Part shown: positions 24,625-32,737 of the stretch, piece after piece
Layout of the letters: each line of letters begins with the position of its first letter
How positions within the stretch are numbered: the stretch's first letter is position 1
DNA from: UBA1413 sp964567485
Lineage (GTDB): Bacteria; Bacteroidota; Bacteroidia; Bacteroidales; Prolixibacteraceae
DNA length: 64,000 nt
NCBI GenBank assembly: GCA_964567485.1
Contig: CAZMMX010000011.1
Location: 18,500-82,499, forward strand
Direction: 5' to 3'
Position numbers and translations under genes: made by a program
The notes under the pieces: model-generated
What the model was told of the DNA's origin: nothing
Database searches by the model: none
The model's input: the letters and a program-made list of their open reading frames with translations, nothing else

Positions 24625-26814
24625 ATGGAAGCACTTCTGGAAGCCGACAGGTTGTATGGGCAGCTTGCCGGAAGGTGTCAGACGGTTTTTGATGAAAAGG
24701 GGGCCGGAGAGGTTTCCCGGGCCTATGCTTATGTCAGGGAGCTCTTGGGAGAACGTTGTTTTGAGTCGGGGGAGGTGATTCTTTCCCATTCCCTGGAGGT
24801 GGCCCTGATCATCATGGAGGAGATTGGCCTGGGTGTAGATTCCGTGGTCGCCGGACTGCTGCACAATGTCATGTACCACCGGCTTGAGCGGCAGGCGGAT
24901 CCGGAGGAGCTGAGGCGTCTCTTCGGCGGTACGGTGACGGCGATGCTGGAGGGGATGGCCAAGATCAACGCCCTGGGAACCGATACTGTGGAACTGCATC
25001 CCGAGAATTTCAGGATGCTGATGCTGGCCCTGGCGGGTGACGTGCGTGTTATTTTGGTGAAGATTGCCGACCGTTTGCAGATCATGCGCAATTTTGACCG
25101 CTTTCCCACCCCGTCGGTAAAGCGCATAGCCACCGAAACCAATCATATTTATGCGCCCTTTGCCCACCGTCTGGGGCTCTATAAGCTCAATTCTGAGCTT
25201 TTGGATCTGTGTCTCAGGGTTCTCAAACCCGAGGCTTATCAGGAGGTGATTACCCGGTTGAAGGAGACCGAAACAGAGCGCGCCCTCTTCACCGCGGAAT
25301 TTGTGGGGCCCATTCAGGAAAAGCTCCTGTCGCGGGGTTTCCGGTTTGAGATGAAGGCGCGGACCAAGTCGGTCTATTCCATTTACAGCAAGATGCAGAA
25401 ACAAAAGGTCGGGTTTGACGAGGTGTACGATCTTTTTGCCATCAGGGTGATTCTGGATTCAGAGCCGCAGAATGAGAAGTCGGATTGCTGGACGGTCTAT
25501 TCGGTGGTGACCGATGAGTACCAGGCCAATCCTGAGCGGATGCGCGACTGGATCACCATTCCCAAGTCAAACGGCTATGAGTCGTTGCATGCCACCGTGA
25601 TGGGGCCGCACAAGAAGTGGATCGAGGTGCAGATTCGCACGCGCCGCATGGATGAACTGGCAGAAAAGGGGGTGGCCGCGCATTGGAAATACAAGGGGGG
25701 CAAGGAGAATAAGGACCTCGACCAGTGGTTGTCAGGAATCCGCGACATCCTGGAGAATCCCGAGGTCAGTGTCGTCGATTTCATTGATGAGTTCCGTAAA
25801 AATGTGTACATCGACGAGATTTATGTCTTCACACCCAAGGGAGATCTCAGGAAGCTGCCACGTGGAGCGACGATTCTGGACTTTGCCTATGATATCCATT
25901 CCGACCTGGGCGACAAATGCGTTGGTGGGAAGGTCAACGACCGGAAGGTTACCCTTCGTCATCAGCTGAAGAGCGGAGATACTGTGGCGGTGGAAACCGG
26001 CAACAGTCAAAGGCCGAAAATCGACTGGCTCGATTTTGCGGTGACCTCAAAGGCAAAAAACCGGATCAGGGCATCGCTGAATGAAGCCCGGAACAGGGAG
26101 GCCGCCAACGGGAAGGAGATGCTGCTGCGCAAGTTCAAAAACTGGAAGCTGGAACTCACCGATGATATCATCCGTAAGCTTCTGAAGCATTATAACTTCA
26201 AGCTGGCCACCGACCTCTATTACCATATCAGTACCGGCAAGATCGATACCCTTCATATCAAGTCGCTTCTGCGTGAGGAGGAGAAAATGGCGGTCAGGTC
26301 GAGGCTCGAGGAGATTCTGCCTTCCGAGGGTGCCAAAGAGCTCCCTGCCGGCAGCGGCGATGATTACATGATCATCGACAGCAATATCAGGGATGTCAAT
26401 TACAAACTGGCGCCCTGTTGCAATCCCGTTTACGGCGATGAGATTTTCGGTTTTGTCACCATCCATGAGGGCATTAAGATTCACCGGGTCTCCTGTCCCA
26501 ATGCCCCGCAGATGATAGAGCGCTTCCCCTACCGGTTGGTCAAGGCAAAATGGAAACCGACCAGTTTGAAGAGCTCATTTCTGACTACCCTCTATATCTC
26601 CGGAACCGACAGTCTGGGGATTGTTTCCGAGATTTCCCATGTGATTGCCAAGGATTTCGGGGTTCAGATGCGGGCCATCAACGTGGAGTCCTCCGGGGGT
26701 GATTTCCGGGGTGTTCTGAAAATCTGGGTTCACAACCTGGAGCATCTTGATTTTCTGATTCACAAGCTCAGGAACCTGAAGGGGATAAATTCGGTGACGC
26801 GGGGAGACAGCTGA
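24625..26814 (+). CDS. relA: RelA/SpoT-family (p)ppGpp synthetase with degenerate hydrolase site
   Basis: A 729-residue long RSH protein of the stringent response. Order of domains: HD hydrolase-like (about 25-190), synthetase (about 235-360), TGS (about 385-450), zinc-binding Cys-Cys region (LAPCCNPVYGDEIFGF) and a C-terminal ACT domain (TLYISGTDSLGIVSEIS). The synthetase keeps VYSIYSKMQ, YDLFAIRVI and PKSNGYESLHATV. In the HD region His55 and Asp149 remain. However, the central HD pair reads His80-Asn81, the following acidic pair is Tyr-His, and the usual DRLHNMR reads DRLQIMR. Hydrolase activity is therefore probably lost, giving a RelA-like synthetase. It is followed 22 bp later by glycerate kinase. 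Confidence 0.94.
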   Translation: MEALLEADRLYGQLAGRCQTVFDEKGAGEVSRAYAYVRELLGERCFESGEVILSHSLEVALIIMEEIGLGVDSVVAGLLHNVMYHRLERQADPEELRRLFGGTVTAMLEGMAKINALGTDTVELHPENFRMLMLALAGDVRVILVKIADRLQIMRNFDRFPTPSVKRIATETNHIYAPFAHRLGLYKLNSELLDLCLRVLKPEAYQEVITRLKETETERALFTAEFVGPIQEKLLSRGFRFEMKARTKSVYSIYSKMQKQKVGFDEVYDLFAIRVILDSEPQNEKSDCWTVYSVVTDEYQANPERMRDWITIPKSNGYESLHATVMGPHKKWIEVQIRTRRMDELAEKGVAAHWKYKGGKENKDLDQWLSGIRDILENPEVSVVDFIDEFRKNVYIDEIYVFTPKGDLRKLPRGATILDFAYDIHSDLGDKCVGGKVNDRKVTLRHQLKSGDTVAVETGNSQRPKIDWLDFAVTSKAKNRIRASLNEARNREAANGKEMLLRKFKNWKLELTDDIIRKLLKHYNFKLATDLYYHISTGKIDTLHIKSLLREEEKMAVRSRLEEILPSEGAKELPAGSGDDYMIIDSNIRDVNYKLAPCCNPVYGDEIFGFVTIHEGIKIHRVSCPNAPQMIERFPYRLVKAKWKPTSLKSSFLTTLYISGTDSLGIVSEISHVIAKDFGVQMRAINVESSGGDFRGVLKIWVHNLEHLDFLIHKLRNLKGINSVTRGDS

Positions 26815-26836
26815 GGCTGATAATTTAGTAAGAGAT

Positions 26837-28231
26837 ATGAATATATTGATAGCGCCAAACAGCATGAAAGGGAGCCTGGATGCTCCGGGGGTGGCGGCCG
26901 CGGTGGCTGCGGGTTTCCGTGAGGCTTCGCCGGTCTTTAACCTGCGTCAGGTCCCCATTGCCGATGGGGGGGACTTTACAGGGGAGATATTAAGGGATGC
27001 TTTGGGGGCCCGGGAGTATCATGAAAACGTGGCCGGGCCTCTGGGGGCACCTGTCGATGCGGTATACGGCATTGCCGGGCGTACCGCCGTCATTGAAATG
27101 GCGTCGGCTTCCGGGTTACGGCTCCTCGGAAAGGGGGAGTACCTCCCTGGGGAGGCCTCTTCCCTGGGGACAGGCGCGCTGATCAGGGCGGCCCTGGAGA
27201 GGGGATGCCGCAGGGTCATTCTGGGACTCGGGGGGAGCGCCACCGTTGACGGCGGCATTGGCCTGCTTGCCGGCATGGGGTTTTCGTTTTATGATGCCTC
27301 GGGGAATTCCCTGCCTCCCTTGCCTTCTTCGCTCCGGCGGGTGTCGCACCTGGAGGCTCCCGGGGATCTTCCGCAGAATGTGGAATTCATCCTTCTTGCC
27401 GATGTTACCAATCCCCTGTTGGGGGAAGAGGGGGCCGCCAGGGTCTTCGGACCCCAGAAGGGCGCTGGCCCCGTGATGATCAGGGAGCTGGAGACGGGAC
27501 TCACCCACTGGATCACCCTTCTCGAAAGGCTTTCGGGGAGACCACTGCGGGACCTCCCGGGGATGGGAGCCGCAGGAGGAGTGGCTTCCGGATTGGTGGC
27601 CCTGTATGGCGCTACCCTGGTCAGGGGTGCAGAATTTCTTTTTGACCAGCTGGAAATGGAGCGCCATCTCTCCTGGGCCGACTGGATCATCACCGGCGAA
27701 GGAAGGTGCGATTCACGCGGAGGGAGGGATAAAGGGCCCGGACAGCTGGCCATCATGGCTGCCGCAGCCGAAAAACCGGTCACCTCGCTCTCGGGGTCCT
27801 TTGATTCTATGGCTACCGGGGAGTATGCCGGCGTCTTTTCCATCAGCAACGGCGCTGAGACCCTTCAGGAACTTATCGGCGGAGCGGCAGAGAGAGTGAA
27901 GGTCCTCTCTTGTGAACTGGCCAGGGTATTGCTGGCGGCTTTCCCGGGAGCCGCAGGGCACCACCGTTTGCTGACAGAGGCCGGCAACTCTTTCGTACAA
28001 AATGATATCCCACGCGCCCTTAGTTTGCTGGAGGAGGGAGATGCCGGCCACCTCTCGGCCTGCTGGCACCTCAGGGGCACCATATATCAAAAACTGCAGC
28101 AATGGGGCGATGCTATCAACTGCTTCTCTAAAAGCCTCGAACTCGACCAGGGAAATATAAAATCTGAAACAGGACTGACCATGGTGCGACAGATCCTGGC
28201 CTTCAGAAATCCCGACCTCCTTAACCCATAA
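26837..28231 (+). CDS. Glycerate kinase with C-terminal TPR extension
   Basis: Phosphorylates D-glycerate. Residues 1-370 are a class II (GlxK/GarK-type) glycerate kinase: IAPNSMKGSLDA, PIADGGDFTGEIL, the GLGGSATVDGGIG loop, ADVTNPLLGEEGAARVFGPQKGA and ITGEGRCDSRGGRDKGPGQ. The family is normally about 375-385 residues. Here about 94 more residues follow in frame, including a TPR-like unit (ACWHLRGTIYQKLQQWGDAI, then NCFSKSLELD at about 408-438). It is one continuous frame without sign of a frameshift. It lies 22 bp after relA. The kinase is certain; the tail's job is unknown. Confidence 0.92.
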   Translation: MNILIAPNSMKGSLDAPGVAAAVAAGFREASPVFNLRQVPIADGGDFTGEILRDALGAREYHENVAGPLGAPVDAVYGIAGRTAVIEMASASGLRLLGKGEYLPGEASSLGTGALIRAALERGCRRVILGLGGSATVDGGIGLLAGMGFSFYDASGNSLPPLPSSLRRVSHLEAPGDLPQNVEFILLADVTNPLLGEEGAARVFGPQKGAGPVMIRELETGLTHWITLLERLSGRPLRDLPGMGAAGGVASGLVALYGATLVRGAEFLFDQLEMERHLSWADWIITGEGRCDSRGGRDKGPGQLAIMAAAAEKPVTSLSGSFDSMATGEYAGVFSISNGAETLQELIGGAAERVKVLSCELARVLLAAFPGAAGHHRLLTEAGNSFVQNDIPRALSLLEEGDAGHLSACWHLRGTIYQKLQQWGDAINCFSKSLELDQGNIKSETGLTMVRQILAFRNPDLLNP

Positions 28232-28383
28232 AAATTCTGGCATTTTATTTGTATTTTGGAGAATATGATCAGAGGAGAAGAAAGAAATTGTGATTTTTAT
28301 TCCAATATCATTAAATTTGACGCTCCTGGTTTTCAGGTTATGTGAGAATTCTATTGACAATAAACATTTTAAAAAACCGAGAA

Positions 28384-29235
28384 ATGATGAAAAGAACTCT
28401 TTTACTGCTCGCAGTCACCTTCATTGCTGTTGCGGCATTTGCCCAGGATGCCGCTGAGATGATCAATAAGGCCCAGGAGGCTATGAAAGCCAATAAGTAT
28501 CTCGAGGCCTTTGAACTTTATGACAAGGCAATGGCCAATCTGGGTGACGTACAGGTCGATAAAGCCATAAATTTCAATATTGGGTATGCAGCCATGCAAG
28601 CGTCCAAGAACGCAGAAGCTCTGAGTTATTTCGACAAGGCGATTGAGGCAGGTGCCAATGTGGCCAAATGTCACGAGTACAAAGGGTCGGTGTATAACAA
28701 GATGAAAGATTATCCCAATGCTCTGGCCAGTTATGAAAAGTCGCTTGAGTTGTCAGAGGAGAAAGCCGGTGCCCTGTTGCTGAATACCGCCATCACCGCC
28801 TATCGTCTGGAAGCTTATGATAAGGCCGTAAATTATTTCGACCAGGCCTATAAGGCGGGTTTCCGTCCGGAAGATGCCCTCCTGAATAAAGCCATGGCCC
28901 TGAAAAAGCTGAACAAGGATGAGGAGTACAAGGCAGTCCTGACCGAAGGAGCAGAGAAATTCCCGGCCAACACGAAGATCACAGGAGCCCTCGCAGGGGT
29001 ATATGTGATGGAGGGTAACGAATTGTACAAGGACGGCGTAGAAGTGCTGAATGCTGCCAACAAAAAGGTCAACGATGGAACCCTGAAGACCGATGATGAT
29101 GCCTATAAGGCTGAAGTGGACAAAGCAAAGGCTGAATTTGCCAAGGCAGCGGAGATCCTGGCCAATGCCGTTAAACTCGATCCCGCTAATGCCAACGCCC
29201 AGAAGCTTCTGGACGCGATCGAAAGCGTGAAATAA
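28384..29235 (+). CDS. Secreted TPR-repeat protein
   Basis: A 283-residue exported protein. The frame is open from 28342, but I start at 28384 (ATG ATG pair), which gives an ideal signal peptide (RTLLLLAVTFIAVAAFAQD). The mature part holds four to five TPR units, for example ALSYFDKAIEAGANVAKCHEY and ALASYEKSLELSEEKAGALL, and is rich in Lys, Ala and Glu. The last 60 residues (ELYKDGVEVLNAANKKVND) are helical with many charges. Partner unknown. A strong terminator follows at 29254-29290. Confidence 0.88.
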   Translation: MMKRTLLLLAVTFIAVAAFAQDAAEMINKAQEAMKANKYLEAFELYDKAMANLGDVQVDKAINFNIGYAAMQASKNAEALSYFDKAIEAGANVAKCHEYKGSVYNKMKDYPNALASYEKSLELSEEKAGALLLNTAITAYRLEAYDKAVNYFDQAYKAGFRPEDALLNKAMALKKLNKDEEYKAVLTEGAEKFPANTKITGALAGVYVMEGNELYKDGVEVLNAANKKVNDGTLKTDDDAYKAEVDKAKAEFAKAAEILANAVKLDPANANAQKLLDAIESVK

Positions 29236-29253
29236 AAATTTCTTCCGATAACG

Positions 29254-29290
29254 AAAAAGGCTGTCCGGGTACCCCGGGACAGCCTTTTTT
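29254..29290 (+). terminator. Strong intrinsic terminator
   Basis: Perfect 13-bp stem AAAAAGGCTGTCC with GGACAGCCTTTTT around a ten-base loop, ending in six T. The A-run on the 5' side makes it potentially bidirectional. It closes the relA-glycerate kinase-TPR region. Confidence 0.92.
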
Positions 29291-29310
29291 GTCTCTGGGG
29301 GCCCCATCCA

Positions 29311-29342
29311 TTTGCAGTTGTTTGCGTCAATATGTAATTTTG
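29311..29342 (+). promoter_or_regulatory. Well-formed Bacteroidota promoter
   Basis: TTTG at 29311-29314, 20 bases, then TAATTTTG at 29335-29342. This is the only site in the window where I see both a -33 TTTG and an exact TAnnTTTG at standard spacing. Predicted start is about 29347, 15 bases before the short ORF at 29362. Confidence 0.65.
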
Positions 29343-29361
29343 AGGGATAATAAAACCTGAT

Positions 29362-29430
29362 ATGATGAAAAAAACGGCCGTTATCCTGCTGGTGTTCTTT
29401 TTGGGAGGCCCCGGGGTGCTCGGCCTGTAA
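29362..29430 (+). pseudogene. Orphan signal-peptide ORF (22 residues), likely gene remnant
   Basis: ATG at 29362 encodes two Met, two Lys, Thr and a hydrophobic core (AVILLVFFLGGPGVLGL), then stops. It looks exactly like the start of a secreted protein cut off at the signal peptidase site. A good promoter lies just upstream. A further TAATTTTG overlaps its stop codon (29428-29435), and a small hairpin TGGCAG/CTGCCA follows. It may be the stump of a deleted gene, a leader peptide, or a true short hydrophobic protein. Confidence 0.35.
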
Positions 29431-29521
29431 TTTTGGCAGGAATCTGCCAGATAACTAACTTGTTAAGAAGATATAAATTCTGGTTAACTTTCTATTAACA
29501 GCAATTCATACTTTCAAATCT

Positions 29522-29529
29522 TAATTTTG
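29522..29529 (+). promoter_or_regulatory. -7 box abutting the HYC_CC_PP-like start codon
   Basis: TAATTTTG matches TAnnTTTG and ends four bases before ATG 29534, so a transcript from it would be leaderless. No -33 TTG at standard distance. Confidence 0.4.
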
Positions 29530-29533
29530 CGAT

Positions 29534-30031
29534 ATGAAGGTATGGAGGAAAATAGGGGCTGTTCTGATCCTGTTGCCGTTCGTGGTGTCGGTATCGGGGG
29601 TGGTCGTATTCCATACCCACTGTCAATGTACCGGCCGGAACGTGACCTCCCTGTTTGTACTTCCTGAGAGTTGTGAGGATCTGGAAGCCGACCATGAACA
29701 CCTCTTTGGCGATCATGCCGGTGATCTGCAAGCCTGCTGCATGTCACAAGATACTTCCGGAGTGAGTTCCCCGGGGGAGGATTGTGGCTGCCACTCCCCG
29801 CGTGTGGAGTTCTTCAAGCTCAAACAGCAGTTTACAGGCGACAAGTCAGGTTATCAGCACAGAGCCCTGGAAACGGTTCTCTTTCTTCTTCCCGACATTC
29901 TTGCCCCCGACGTCCATAATCATCATGCTCAACAATCCTTAGTCCTTCCTCCCGGGGAACCCCCTGTCGTGACCTCCGGTACCGATATTATCCACTTAAT
30001 TTGCCAGCCTAAAATCCCCGATCTCATCTGA
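29534..30031 (+). CDS. HYC_CC_PP-like Cys/His-rich exported protein
   Basis: A 165-residue protein with an N-terminal hydrophobic signal or anchor (AVLILLPFVVSVSGVVVF). A cluster of potential metal ligands follows: HTHCQCTG, ESCEDLEADHEHLFGDH, ACC and CGCHSP. A Pro-rich segment (LPPGEPP) lies near the end. The pattern (H-x-C near the start, a CC pair, a PP) matches the Bacteroidota family called HYC_CC_PP, though the first motif here reads HTHC, not HYC. It is 49 bp upstream of a TonB receptor and an HMA protein, which supports a role in copper or other metal handling. Function is unproven. Confidence 0.7.
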   Translation: MKVWRKIGAVLILLPFVVSVSGVVVFHTHCQCTGRNVTSLFVLPESCEDLEADHEHLFGDHAGDLQACCMSQDTSGVSSPGEDCGCHSPRVEFFKLKQQFTGDKSGYQHRALETVLFLLPDILAPDVHNHHAQQSLVLPPGEPPVVTSGTDIIHLICQPKIPDLI

Positions 30032-30080
30032 ATTAAGCAGTTTCAGAGTTATCCTTTTTTTTGAAATTCTTAAATCGTAA

Positions 30081-32303
30081 ATGATGAGATCATTGTTTTT
30101 ATTATATCTGCTGTGGGCCATCCCCGTGGTTCTGTTTTCGCAGGAGGTTACCGGTGTGGTATCGGGATTGGATAACGGGGAGAAGCAGACCCTGCCCGGG
30201 GTCAATGTTTACTGGGAGAACAGCCGGCAGGGAACAGTAACCGGTGAGGATGGCGGGTTTACCCTCAGGAAAAGGAGTGGTCAGCATGTGCTGGTTTTCA
30301 GTTTTGTGGGTTATGAGACCCGGAAGGTTCATGTGCATGATGATGATCCTTTGGAGGTGGTGCTGGAGTCCAACCTGGAAATCGGGGAGGTGACGGTAGC
30401 CGTCAAGGACCGCGGGGTCTACCTCTCCACCATTGATCCGGTGCACACCGAAAGGATCGGGGGGGCGGAGCTTCACAAGGCGGCCTGTTGCAATTTGGCC
30501 GAGAGTTTCGAGACCAATCCCTCGGTCGATGTCAGTTATAATGATGCAGTGACCGGGGCCAAGCAGATCAGGTTGTTGGGCCTCGACGGCATCTATTCCC
30601 AGTTGCAGACCGAGAATATCCCCAATTTCCGGGGCTTGGCCACAGGATTTGGCCTGACTTACATCCCGGGACCCTGGATGGAGTCGATACAGGTTTCCAA
30701 GGGGACTGCCTCTGTGGTGAATGGTTATGAGTCGGTGACCGGACAGATCAATGTCAACTTCAAGAAACCCGACAGCGAAGAAAACCTGCATCTCAATGCT
30801 TTTGCCAGTGCCGAGGGCAAGCTGGAGTTCAATGCCAATAAAAATTTCCGTTTACGCGGCGACAAACTGACCACCGGACTCTTCTTCCATGGGGAGGATC
30901 TCTCACGGAGGCTGGACCACAATCATGACGGATTTCTGGATCATCCGCTCACGCGGCAGTTTCACCTTTACAATACCTGGAAATACAACGACCACAACGG
31001 ACTGATGGTGCATGGGGCCCTCCGTTTTCTGACTGACCAGCGCTATGGCGGGGAAACCGGATTGTTGAGGGGGGAGCCTGCCCATCAGGACCTTCCCTAC
31101 AAGACGGAAATCCAGAATAACCTGGGAGAGGGGGTATTCAAGGTGGGATATGTGTGGCCTTCACAACATACGGCCCTGGCTTTGCTTTCCAATGTGGTCG
31201 TCCATGACCTGGCCTCTTCCTATGGGTTACGCAATTTCGATGCCCGTGAGAACAGGGTGTATGCCAATTTGGTGTGGACCCAGGACCTTGATGTGGCCGC
31301 CCGTCACGTGGTGAACGCCGGGGTCAGCTATTTCTATGATGCCTTCGATGAGCTCTTCAATGGTCGTCAGATGAACCGCCATGAGTCGGTTCCCGGGGTT
31401 TTCGCCGAGTACACCTGGAAGCCTTCGGAAAAGCTGACAGCCATGGTGGGGATCAGGGGCGATGACCACAACCTCTTCGGGAGTTTTGTCACTCCCCGCG
31501 CCCATTTCCGTTTTCAGCCCGATCCGCGCTTTACCATCAGGGCCAGTGCGGGCAAAGGATTCCGCACGGCCAATGTTCTGGCCGAGAACAGCCATTTCCT
31601 CTCGGGGTACCGGTCGCTTGACTTTGAAGAAGCCCTGCAGGAAGAGGCCTGGAACTATGGGATCAGCCTGATTCAGACTTACAGACTGTGGGAGAGGGAT
31701 CTCCAGATTACCGCAGAGTTTTACCGTACCGATTTTATCCAGCAGCTGGTCGTTGACCGGGAATCCTCGGCCACAGAAATAGGACTGAAGCCCCTTGACG
31801 GGAAGTCCTATGCGAATAGTTTGCAGGTTGACGTGAGGGTCCCGGTGATCCGTAACCTCGACGTGACCCTGGCCTGGCGGCATAACGATGTTAAGCAGAC
31901 CATTGGAGGGCAGCTCCTCGAAAAGCCTTATACCAGCCGGTATAAGGGTCTTTTCACGGTCAACTATACCACCAACCTGAAAAAGTGGATGTTGGACTAT
32001 ACCCTTCAGGTGAACGGGGGAGGCCGGTTGCCCGGGGCTCGGTACGCCGGCGAGGACATCTACTACGGTTCTCAGTCCGACGAATTTCCGGCGTATACGG
32101 TAATGAACGCCCAAATCACCCGCTATTTCAGATATTGGAGCCTCTATGCCGGCGCTGAAAACCTTACCGGCTATATGCAGGATACCCCGGTGCTGGGAGC
32201 CTCCAATCCCTACGGGCCCGGATTTGATGCCACCAACATCTGGGGACCGCTGATGGGACGGCGGATTCACCTGGGAATCAGGTTCACCCTGAACTACAAC
32301 TGA
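30081..32303 (+). CDS. TonB-dependent receptor, putative metal (copper) type
   Basis: A 740-residue outer-membrane transporter. It has a signal peptide (LFLLYLLWAIPVVLFSQ), a carboxypeptidase-like beta domain (about 22-105, GVVSGLDNGEKQTLPGVNVY), a plug (about 115-230) and a 22-strand-type barrel to the end. The plug contains LHKAACCNLAESFETNPSVDV, written here in part as HKAACCNLAESF, then GAKQIRLLGLDGIYSQLQ. A CC pair in this position is what I associate with metal-linked TonB receptors found beside HMA-domain genes. A His-rich DHNHDGF loop lies near residue 280. Together with its neighbours this suggests transport of copper or a copper ligand, as inference. Confidence 0.9.
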   Translation: MMRSLFLLYLLWAIPVVLFSQEVTGVVSGLDNGEKQTLPGVNVYWENSRQGTVTGEDGGFTLRKRSGQHVLVFSFVGYETRKVHVHDDDPLEVVLESNLEIGEVTVAVKDRGVYLSTIDPVHTERIGGAELHKAACCNLAESFETNPSVDVSYNDAVTGAKQIRLLGLDGIYSQLQTENIPNFRGLATGFGLTYIPGPWMESIQVSKGTASVVNGYESVTGQINVNFKKPDSEENLHLNAFASAEGKLEFNANKNFRLRGDKLTTGLFFHGEDLSRRLDHNHDGFLDHPLTRQFHLYNTWKYNDHNGLMVHGALRFLTDQRYGGETGLLRGEPAHQDLPYKTEIQNNLGEGVFKVGYVWPSQHTALALLSNVVVHDLASSYGLRNFDARENRVYANLVWTQDLDVAARHVVNAGVSYFYDAFDELFNGRQMNRHESVPGVFAEYTWKPSEKLTAMVGIRGDDHNLFGSFVTPRAHFRFQPDPRFTIRASAGKGFRTANVLAENSHFLSGYRSLDFEEALQEEAWNYGISLIQTYRLWERDLQITAEFYRTDFIQQLVVDRESSATEIGLKPLDGKSYANSLQVDVRVPVIRNLDVTLAWRHNDVKQTIGGQLLEKPYTSRYKGLFTVNYTTNLKKWMLDYTLQVNGGGRLPGARYAGEDIYYGSQSDEFPAYTVMNAQITRYFRYWSLYAGAENLTGYMQDTPVLGASNPYGPGFDATNIWGPLMGRRIHLGIRFTLNYN

Positions 32304-32329
32304 TAATAACAAATTGATAAATAGAGTGT

Positions 32330-32689
32330 ATGAAACGGATAGCATTTATTATGGCCATTGTGGCCTTCGTCGCCATGGCCAACGGAGCCACCGGACAGGA
32401 GAAAAAAAGTTCCACGGTCTGGTTTAAAAGCAATATGCACTGTGCCGCCTGCGAGAAGAGCCTTTTTGATCATCTTCGTTTTGAGAAAGGCGTGAAGGAT
32501 CTCAAGGTGGATCATGTCTCCAACACGGTGAAGGTGGTCTATGACCCCCGGAAGAGCTCAGGAGAATCGCTGGCAAAAGCCATAGAGAAAAAGGGATACA
32601 CCGCCGGGAAAATCACCTCTGAGGAATACGACCGTATGCTTCAGTCCGGAGATAGCAAGGAAGCCTCTCAGGAAGAGCATAAGCATTGA
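32330..32689 (+). CDS. Periplasmic heavy-metal-associated (HMA) domain protein
   Basis: A 119-residue MerP/CopZ-like protein. A signal peptide (IAFIMAIVAFVAMANGATGQ) precedes one ferredoxin-like HMA domain (about 25-95) with the metal site MHCAACEKS (CxxC). Core segments KDLKVDHVSNTVKVVYDP and EKKGYTAGKI are typical. The tail is charged and ends in EEHKH, with two His that could also bind metal. It lies 26 bp after the TonB receptor, in the same direction, so it probably receives or buffers the metal that the receptor handles. Copper(I) is most likely; zinc or mercury remain possible. Confidence 0.92.
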   Translation: MKRIAFIMAIVAFVAMANGATGQEKKSSTVWFKSNMHCAACEKSLFDHLRFEKGVKDLKVDHVSNTVKVVYDPRKSSGESLAKAIEKKGYTAGKITSEEYDRMLQSGDSKEASQEEHKH

Positions 32690-32737
32690 CCGGTATCCTT
32701 TTTTTTACTTACTTTCGGGAAATAAAACCGATATCAG

